A DNA stretch of 34,679 nt from assembly GCA_002339125.1 (NCBI GenBank), contig DDJQ01000018.1, forward strand, positions 1-34,679, in the 5' to 3' direction. The notes under the pieces were generated by a model. The model was not told the DNA's origin. It ran no database searches and saw only the letters and a list, made by a program, of their open reading frames with translations. Numbering within the stretch: position 1 is the stretch's first letter; every line of letters starts with the position of its first letter. The position numbers were made by a program, and so were the translations under genes. Of the stretch, positions 33,700-34,679 are shown one piece after another. The stretch is from Alteromonadaceae bacterium UBA2620 (GTDB lineage Bacteria; Pseudomonadota; Gammaproteobacteria; Enterobacterales; Alteromonadaceae).

Positions 33700-33745
33700 T
33701 GGTGCCTCGACCCGGGATCGAACCAGGGACACGCGGATTTTCAAT
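33700..33745 (-). other. Attachment site: 3' half of tRNA-Phe (GAA)
   Basis: On the minus strand the 46 bases from 33745 to 33700 match the 3' half of a bacterial tRNA-Phe: anticodon loop TTGAAAA with GAA anticodon, 3' anticodon stem TCCGC, variable loop GTGTC, T-arm CCTGG-TTCGATC-CCGGG, acceptor strand TCGAGGC, discriminator A, and CCA. Upstream of the anticodon loop the expected GCGGA stem is replaced by unrelated sequence, so the 5' half is absent. This is the core repeat left at the far end of an element inserted in tRNA-Phe. The intact tRNA is expected at the other end of the island, to the right. Confidence 0.9.
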
Positions 33746-33850
33746 AGACAGCTTAGCCATAAAAATGATATAAATCAAAAACCTAATTAAAACATAAAAT
33801 AGCTTTGCAAATTCTTTGCAAATCAACATATAACCTGTTCTACTAGCAGC

Positions 33851-34679
33851 ATGGCTAAACAGATTGCTAGACATGACATAAACGACACGCTGTACATCTT
33901 CAAACAAGATAACAGCGAACGTTGGTATGCGCGATTTGTACTGTTCAATACGTGGTACTGCAAATCAACTAAAAAGAAAGATAAAGATGAAGCCATCGCT
34001 ATGGCACATCGAATATTTCTCGACCACGAAATCCGAATCGAAACCAATACGCTAGTTCAAAGCAAAAGATTCCGGTATGTAGCGGAAAGAGTTATTGAAA
34101 AACTTGAACGAGAGCTTAATGTCACCTCTCCTGAAAAACCCAAGGAACGAATCCCTGAGACCTTGATTGACTTTATAGAGAGCCAGGAAGGGAACAAAAA
34201 TACCGAAAAGAAATTTCGTCATGACTACTCCCTAGCTCTCCGCAAATATCACATCCCCTACTTTGACAGAACATACGTTACATCGATAGACCAAGACGCC
34301 ATTAAAAAATTTGATGAGTGGCGTATTAAACAATTCGGCAGAACACCGGCTTCATCAACGTTAAAGACCCATAATGCTGCGCTTAACTTAGTGTTTAAAG
34401 AAGCTATTGAACACAAGTGGATGATACCGATACAAGTGCCAGTATTGTCGTCGAAAGGTAAATCTGGAACACGCCGAGCCGCATTCTCAGAAGAAGAGTA
34501 TGACGCTGTAATTGATGGTATTTACGAAAGTGAACGTTACGCTCACACCGAGAAGACAAGGCAAATCAGAGAGCTACTTTATGATTACTGTGAGATTGCA
34601 GTAAATACCGGCATCCGTCCGGGCACAGAGATGGAAAGCATCACCTGGGGTGATATAGTGCGTATTCTGATGTTCTCGA
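33851..34679 (+). CDS. Tyrosine-type site-specific integrase, partial
   Basis: This frame is open from ATG 33851 to the window end (276 codons, no stop), so the C-terminus is missing. The N-terminal part has RHDINDTLYIFKQDNSERWY and a lysine-rich stretch (CKSTKKKDKDEAIAMAHRIF), followed by a core-binding helical domain (RHDYSLALRKYHIPYFD, and FGRTPASSTLKTHNAALNLV). The start of the catalytic domain is seen as AVNTGIRPGTEMESITWGDI, where R256 is the first catalytic arginine. The remaining H-x-x-R and tyrosine would lie to the right. It reads away from the tRNA-Phe repeat, as expected for an island integrase. The Shine-Dalgarno is weak. Confidence 0.92.
   Translation, partial: MAKQIARHDINDTLYIFKQDNSERWYARFVLFNTWYCKSTKKKDKDEAIAMAHRIFLDHEIRIETNTLVQSKRFRYVAERVIEKLERELNVTSPEKPKERIPETLIDFIESQEGNKNTEKKFRHDYSLALRKYHIPYFDRTYVTSIDQDAIKKFDEWRIKQFGRTPASSTLKTHNAALNLVFKEAIEHKWMIPIQVPVLSSKGKSGTRRAAFSEEEYDAVIDGIYESERYAHTEKTRQIRELLYDYCEIAVNTGIRPGTEMESITWGDIVRILMFS

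Larger units (their letters stand above)
33700..34679 (+). mobile_element. Left end of a tRNA-Phe-integrated genomic island
   Basis: The tRNA-Phe 3' repeat is followed 105 bases later by a tyrosine integrase gene reading inward, the usual order at the integrase end of an integrated island or prophage. The DNA from about 33746 on is AT-rich compared with the sugar and aconitase region. The cargo and the right boundary lie beyond the window. Confidence 0.82.

Noticed and set aside
33575..33907. Short open frames crossing the tRNA-Phe remnant
   Set aside because: They run through the terminator and tRNA half and have no ribosome-binding site or family signal.
1..34679. CRISPR array, rRNA operon or insertion sequence
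   Set aside because: No regularly spaced repeats, rRNA sequence or transposase motif was seen on reading the window; only the island integrase marks a mobile element.

Overview
This window looks like a chromosome segment from a marine gammaproteobacterium of the Alteromonadaceae type. The evidence is protein-family content only: TonB-dependent receptors, Tat-exported sugar enzymes, an AcnA-type aconitase, a DUF6435 protein and several c-di-GMP/PAS/REC signalling genes. No marker gene fixes the species.

Layout from left to right. (1) 6-3852: a leftward membrane sensor-like gene that stops inside its last membrane segment, then a leftward pair of small exporters (EamA/DMT and LysE). (2) 3882-13827: a sugar-oxidation regulon. 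Seven leftward genes run from a Gfo/Idh/MocA dehydrogenase through two TIM-barrel isomerases, a nucleoside:H+-symporter-like permease, a GMC oxidoreductase with its gluconate-dehydrogenase-subunit-3-like partner, and a DUF1080 lipoprotein. They diverge from a LacI repressor followed by a third, Tat-exported TIM-barrel isomerase. Two near-identical 16-bp palindromes lie between the divergent units, and both units end at clear intrinsic terminators. The gene content fits oxidation of a glycoside to a 3-keto sugar at the cell envelope, hydrolysis, uptake and further conversion; the substrate cannot be read from the sequence. (3) 13839-17796: aconitase, a DUF985 cupin and a STAS protein with an added CxxC/CxxC segment. 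(4) 18027-21127: a decay zone with a PAS-REC remnant broken by a frameshift and lacking its kinase core, a three-gene operon (membrane protein, XRE repressor, small membrane protein), and an EAL-domain gene cut by an in-frame amber codon. (5) 21448-23201: an MBL-fold lipoprotein, a small DUF6435 gene and a 159-bp imperfect inverted repeat with no gene. (6) 23425-30960: peptide or amino-acid acquisition genes, with a TonB-dependent receptor overlapping an M19 dipeptidase on the left strand, and a membrane protein, an aminotransferase and a DUF885 lipoprotein on the right strand. (7) 31102-31757: two truncated genes, a Cys/Met PLP enzyme and a TonB receptor with a Fur-like box, fused tail to tail at a deletion scar. 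(8) 31870-33390: a YegD-type Hsp70 gene. (9) 33664-34679: a tRNA terminator, the 3' half of a tRNA-Phe gene, and a tyrosine integrase running off the window. This marks the left end of an island inserted in tRNA-Phe.

The best candidate for an incompletely described system is the LacI-controlled sugar-oxidation regulon. The least explained non-coding structure is the long inverted repeat at 23043-23201. The clearest mobile-element signal is the tRNA-Phe junction.
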